A stretch of 7,955 nt of DNA from Nitrososphaerota archaeon. GTDB taxonomy: Archaea; Thermoproteota; Nitrososphaeria; Nitrososphaerales; Gagatemarchaeaceae. The translations under genes were made by a program, and so were the position numbers. Under the pieces are notes generated by a model, which was not told the origin of the DNA, made no database searches, and saw only the letters and a program-made list of their open reading frames with translations. Where the stretch lies: contig PLCG01000108.1 of assembly GCA_003135575.1 (NCBI GenBank), forward strand, positions 235 through 8,189. Direction: 5' to 3'. Positions 5,974 to 7,955 of the stretch are shown here, in pieces (within the stretch, counting starts at the first letter, position 1; every line of letters begins with the position of its first letter).

Positions 5974-6342
5974 CTACACGATCTTGTACTTGTTCGCAGC
6001 CTTCACGATAAGGAATATGACCAAGGCAACGACGATGAAGGTGAGGACGTTGTTTGCAAAGTCACCCACGCCAAAGGGGCCGATCATGTAGGTGTTGATG
6101 TTCGTCCCGGCGGGCAGTGCGTATGAGACAATCGGGAGGATGAAGTCAGTGACGAGGGCCTTGACGACGAGGCCCAGGTATACGCCCAGGATGAACGCGA
6201 CCGCGAGACCCAACACCTTGTACTCAGACAGAAATGCCTTGAACTCGTTCGCCATACCTTTGGGTGCTGGAGGGGCCGGAGGCTTGCTCAGCAACTCTGA
6301 GATCTTGCGAAGCTCGGCAAGAATCTCGTCATCTTTGTCCAA
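5974..6342 (-). CDS. mscL: Large-conductance mechanosensitive channel, MscL family
   Basis: This 122-residue membrane protein is a pentameric emergency channel subunit that opens under membrane tension to release solutes after osmotic downshock. After FKAFLSEYKVLGLAVAF, the first pore-lining helix (about 42-62, with the small-residue pattern GVYLG) leads into VTDFILPIVSYAL, equivalent to the family's VxDxIxP turn. A short periplasmic loop (GTNINTYMIGPFGVGDF) is followed by the second helix (NVLTFIVVALVIFLIVKAANKY). Length is normal, but the C-terminal cytoplasmic helix of bacterial MscL is absent. Instead there is an N-terminal extension of about 30 residues: a predicted amphipathic helix (DEILAELRKISELL) and a proline linker (KPPAPPAPKG). 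The TTG start at 6342 is preferred because a TATA box sits about 33 nt upstream; ATG at residue 30 (6255) would remove the extension and leave a long leader. Confidence 0.87.
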   Translation of the reverse strand: MDKDDEILAELRKISELLSKPPAPPAPKGMANEFKAFLSEYKVLGLAVAFILGVYLGLVVKALVTDFILPIVSYALPAGTNINTYMIGPFGVGDFANNVLTFIVVALVIFLIVKAANKYKIV

Positions 6343-6370
6343 TTGCTATAGTTAATCAGTCGCAAAGCGC

Positions 6371-6380
6371 GATATATAAC
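6371..6380 (-). promoter_or_regulatory. TATA box of mscL
   Basis: On the minus strand this reads GTTATATATC, an AT-rich box A centred about 33 nt upstream of the TTG start at 6342. It predicts a 5' leader of only a few bases and supports translation of the N-terminal extension. No upstream purine-rich BRE stands out. Confidence 0.55.
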
Positions 6381-6481
6381 AACATCACACAATCATAAGG
6401 AGAAATCTCACAGCACAGGGCCACCGCCCGATGCGTCGTGGACCCGTGACGTTCTGATGGCTTACGAATGGGCCTGCGTAC

Positions 6482-6796
6482 TCAGCGGAGGATTTCCATC
6501 CTGTGCGTGGGATAGATTAGCCCTTCCGCGTTTGTGGTCGGCTCCATGAACACGGATTCGACTTCCCTGAACCTCTTCAGAAGGTCAAGACCGTCGGAGG
6601 TAGGGGTGACGACGACGCCGGACGGAGTCTCCTTGCTCGCAAGAATGCCCTTCTTCTCCATGGAGTCGAGGGCGTCATTGAGCACGGTCCACGCAAGGTT
6701 GGCCTTGTACATGATCCTCGTGCGCTTCATCTCTCTTTCCTCTGCTACTACCTTCATGATGTCCATGAAGACTTCAAGCTTTGACCTTCGAATCAT
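6482..6796 (-). CDS. Archaeal winged helix-turn-helix regulator
   Basis: This 104-residue protein is probably a dimeric DNA-binding transcription regulator. RRSKLEVFMDIMKVVAEERE (about 3-22) is the first helix. KRTRIMYKANLAW (24-36) is the typical second helix and turn of archaeal winged-helix proteins of the HTH_45 type. TVLNDALDSMEKKGILAS forms the recognition helix and its exit, and GVVVTPTSDGLDLLKRF the wing and last helix. The final 25 residues lack an obvious ligand domain. The ATG at 6796 is well placed: a weak TATA-like CGATAAGTAT lies about 30 nt upstream (6821-6830), so the mRNA may be leaderless. The 139-nt gap between this gene and mscL and the separate promoter of mscL argue against a simple operon. 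Its target is unknown; autoregulation is common in such proteins. Confidence 0.84.
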   Translation of the reverse strand: MIRRSKLEVFMDIMKVVAEEREMKRTRIMYKANLAWTVLNDALDSMEKKGILASKETPSGVVVTPTSDGLDLLKRFREVESVFMEPTTNAEGLIYPTHRMEILR

Positions 6797-6820
6797 CGCA
6801 ACACTCTAGAAGATGGCTAC

Positions 6821-6830
6821 ATACTTATCG
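6821..6830 (-). promoter_or_regulatory. Weak TATA-like element of the winged-helix gene
   Basis: On the minus strand this reads CGATAAGTAT, about 30 nt before the ATG at 6796. The spacing is right for a leaderless archaeal gene but the match to box A is poor. Confidence 0.3.
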
Positions 6831-6906
6831 CGTTTCGAGCAACAAGTAAAGATTGGAGTGACGGCTCATTGAAATCGGCAAAAAGCGCCCGGATTTGATT
6901 GCGCCG

Positions 6907-7254
6907 CTATGCGCCGAGGCCGATTCCCGCGCGACGCTGGGAATGCACGATGTCCGACACGATCTCTCTGTATTCGTCCTCGAGTCTGACGAGGAGACCT
7001 GCGCCCTTCGCGGTGATTCGCAGCTTGTCCTCCCCTATCTCCGATTCGATGCTGACATAGCCATTACCGAGCAGACCCTTCTCGAGCCGCCCGAACTCCC
7101 TGTTGGTGGGGGTCAGTGCATATTTGGAGTGCAGACGAGATAGAATCTCCCATTCCGTCAGGCTCGAATCCCGGAGGAGCCTGAGAACGAGCAGGGGCAT
7201 GTTCTCCGCCAACCATGCCGAGCGAAACCTCTGCAGCATCCAATTCGACGCCAA
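6907..7254 (-). CDS. PadR-like winged-helix regulator, second of a pair
   Basis: This 115-residue DNA-binding protein is probably PadR-like. MPLLVLRLLRDSSLTEWEILSRLHSKY (about 19-45) is the first two helices. LTPTNREFGRLEKGLLGNGYVSIE is the recognition helix leading to the wing, and DKLRITAKGAGLLVRLEDEY matches the wing plus start of the C-terminal helix (family form RITxKG). It lacks the common GYEI motif of helix 2, having TEWEI instead, so it is a divergent member. The start is TTG at 7254, 10 nt after the stop of the preceding regulator, with AGAGGCG just before it as a Shine-Dalgarno-like site; ATG at 7239 (residue 6) is the alternative. The tight spacing indicates one transcript and probably translational coupling with the upstream PadR gene. 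Confidence 0.78.
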   Translation of the reverse strand: MASNWMLQRFRSAWLAENMPLLVLRLLRDSSLTEWEILSRLHSKYALTPTNREFGRLEKGLLGNGYVSIESEIGEDKLRITAKGAGLLVRLEDEYREIVSDIVHSQRRAGIGLGA

Positions 7255-7264
7255 GGCTTCGCCT

Positions 7265-7633
7265 CTAGCGTGATGCTATAGCGCGCAGCTCTTCACTCAT
7301 CGGGTTGCTTAGTTGCATCTGGATCGCGCGGAACTCCTCCCTCCACGCCTTCAAGAGGGATTCTCCCAGGTGTGAGGCCTCCAGGAGAACCAATCTCCCC
7401 TGCTTCTCCTTTCGGATCAGCCCTTGCTCCGTCATGTGGTCGATCACAGGGTAAACTTGGCCAGGGCTGAGAAGAATGTGGAATCTCTCGTGCAGCACCG
7501 TGATGATGTCGTATCCGCAGAGTTTCCCATTCTCGAGGTAGTTCAGGATGAGATACTCCAGGAGCGAGTTCACCACCCCCCTCCGGTACTTTCGAACGTA
7601 GCGGTCTATTTCCACATCGAATACCGAATTCAC
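7265..7633 (-). CDS. PadR-family transcriptional regulator, first of a pair
   Basis: This 122-residue winged-helix protein is a PadR-type DNA-binding regulator, usually a repressor of nearby genes. LLEYLILNYLENGKLCGYDIITVLHERF (about 24-51) contains the characteristic GYDI of helix 2. LLSPGQVYPVIDHMTEQGLI (54-73) is the recognition helix, which in PadR proteins normally reads xxGxxYPxLxxLExxGLI. KEKQGRLVLLEASHLGESLLKAW is the wing and the beginning of the C-terminal helix. The wing lacks the usual RRYYxIT sequence. The start is GTG at 7633; the frame closes at a TAA just upstream, so there is no other choice. The gene leads a two-gene unit with the second regulator. An AT-rich promoter core lies about 40 nt upstream, and the interval between holds repeated motifs that could be an autoregulatory operator. 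Confidence 0.87.
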   Translation of the reverse strand: MNSVFDVEIDRYVRKYRRGVVNSLLEYLILNYLENGKLCGYDIITVLHERFHILLSPGQVYPVIDHMTEQGLIRKEKQGRLVLLEASHLGESLLKAWREEFRAIQMQLSNPMSEELRAIASR

Positions 7634-7634
7634 A

Positions 7635-7669
7635 ACATATTACACTTGCGCCAATATTTGCGGTAATGT
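7635..7669. promoter_or_regulatory. Candidate operator between promoter and start of the PadR pair
   Basis: Imperfect inverted arms ACATATTAC (7635-7643) and GGTAATGT (7662-7669) flank two direct copies of TTGCG (7646-7650 and 7658-7662) spaced 12 bases apart, about one helical turn. The block lies between the TATA element and the GTG start, where a bound repressor would block archaeal RNA polymerase. PadR proteins often repress their own genes, but the binding site is inferred, not demonstrated. Confidence 0.35.
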
Positions 7670-7670
7670 C

Positions 7671-7680
7671 TTAAATAAAC
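7671..7680. promoter_or_regulatory. AT-rich promoter core upstream of the PadR pair
   Basis: TTAAATAAAC on the plus strand reads GTTTATTTAA on the minus strand, a fair box A centred about 40 nt before the GTG at 7633. The same block also lies about 28 nt before a plus-strand ATG at 7703, so it might serve both directions. Confidence 0.45.
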
Positions 7681-7702
7681 GTTCCCCGACCGGCGCTGTT
7701 TG

Positions 7703-7771
7703 ATGGCCAGGCGATTATCGTCCTCCGCCTGCTCTGACAAATGGTCGATCCCTGAGAGAAATCGAAAATGA
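7703..7771 (+). CDS. Possible 22-residue leaderless small ORF
   Basis: ATG at 7703 to TGA at 7769-7771 encodes a basic 22-residue peptide (4 Arg among 7 charged residues, one Cys) starting MARRLSSSACSD. The only support is position: an AT-rich box at 7671-7680 lies about 28 nt upstream, as for a leaderless archaeal gene. There is no recognised family, and so short a frame is expected by chance. It could equally be part of a non-coding transcript. Confidence 0.12.
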   Translation: MARRLSSSACSDKWSIPERNRK

Positions 7772-7806
7772 AGCTTGACGGAAAAGAAGGATAGCCTTCA
7801 GAGTAA

Positions 7807-7825
7807 CAGGTCAGACAGGTCAGAC
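7807..7825. repeat. 9-base tandem repeat
   Basis: CAGGTCAGA occurs twice in direct succession (7807-7815 and 7816-7824), and the period continues one base further. It lies 10 bases after the stop codon of the partial gene on the minus strand and about 130 bases upstream of the PadR promoter core. It could be a paired half-site for a regulator or a simple duplication. Confidence 0.5.
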
Positions 7826-7835
7826 TAGGGGAAGA

Positions 7836-7955
7836 TTAGCGTTGCCTTGGGCCTGGCTTCACTGCGCCGTTCGTGTACTTGTCCTCGAAAGAGATGACCA
7901 GCCTCAGGTTCACTTGCCCACCGGAGACAGCGACAACTTTCTCTTCCAAACTGGG
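7836..7955 (-). CDS. C-terminal end of an unidentified protein
   Basis: An open frame entering from the right edge ends at TAA (7836-7838), giving 39 codons. The end has alternating hydrophobic residues (KVVAVSGGQVNLRLVISFED), suggesting beta strands, followed by a polar basic tail (KYTNGAVKPGPRQR). Codon choice, with many C- or G-ending codons, is like the neighbouring genes. No family is recognised from this fragment; a short beta-rich or sandwich domain is possible. It precedes the PadR pair on the same strand with a ~200-base gap, so it is probably a separate unit. Confidence 0.55.
   Translation of the reverse strand, partial: PSLEEKVVAVSGGQVNLRLVISFEDKYTNGAVKPGPRQR

Noticed and set aside
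5920..6355. Plus-strand frames at 5920-6126 and 6092-6355
   Set aside because: They are antisense to the MscL gene, whose helices and conserved turn are clear; these frames show no pattern.
1..7955. CRISPR arrays, insertion sequences, toxin-antitoxin or defence genes
   Set aside because: No direct-repeat/spacer pattern, transposase, integrase, nuclease or terminal inverted repeats were seen on either strand.

Overview
The window (about 8 kb, G+C-rich) looks archaeal. The evidence is TATA-type (box A) promoters about 25-40 nt upstream of several starts, very short or absent 5' leaders, frequent GTG/TTG starts, an archaeal-type winged-helix regulator, a stand-alone V4R-domain protein and a long extracytoplasmic protein with modules I associate with archaeal surface proteins. 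A Nitrososphaerota- or Thermoplasmatota-like soil or sediment lineage is my best guess. There is no rRNA, tRNA or other marker to settle it.

Layout. Positions 1-3014 (minus) are the first 1004 codons of a secreted, modular surface protein that runs off the left edge: signal peptide, three Ig/PKD-like domains, a cysteine-containing region, four tandem ~86-residue repeats ending in YYHQ[YF], then two InlB-type modules. Just upstream on the same strand (3100-3522) is a small four-helix, histidine-bearing membrane protein. It is transcribed divergently from a four-CBS-domain protein (3596-4408, plus), and the two appear to share one AT-rich promoter core. A stand-alone von Willebrand A protein (4504-5106, plus) follows the CBS gene and converges on a V4R-domain protein (5119-5655, minus).

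From 5656 to the right edge every confident gene is on the minus strand. A ~320-base spacer with A-tracts and one inverted repeat (5656-5973) is followed by an MscL-type mechanosensitive channel (5974-6342), a winged-helix regulator (6482-6796), two adjacent PadR-like regulators that are probably translationally coupled (6907-7254 and 7265-7633), and the last 39 codons of an unidentified gene (7836-7955).

Taken together this reads as a cell-envelope and small-regulator neighbourhood: a surface adhesin or S-layer-like protein, two small membrane proteins, ligand-sensing domains (CBS, V4R) and three DNA-binding regulators. I see no transposase, integrase, CRISPR array, toxin-antitoxin pair or recognisable defence system. 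The most unusual content is the repeat architecture of the surface protein and the shared divergent promoter at about 3560. The functional links between neighbours are inference from position.
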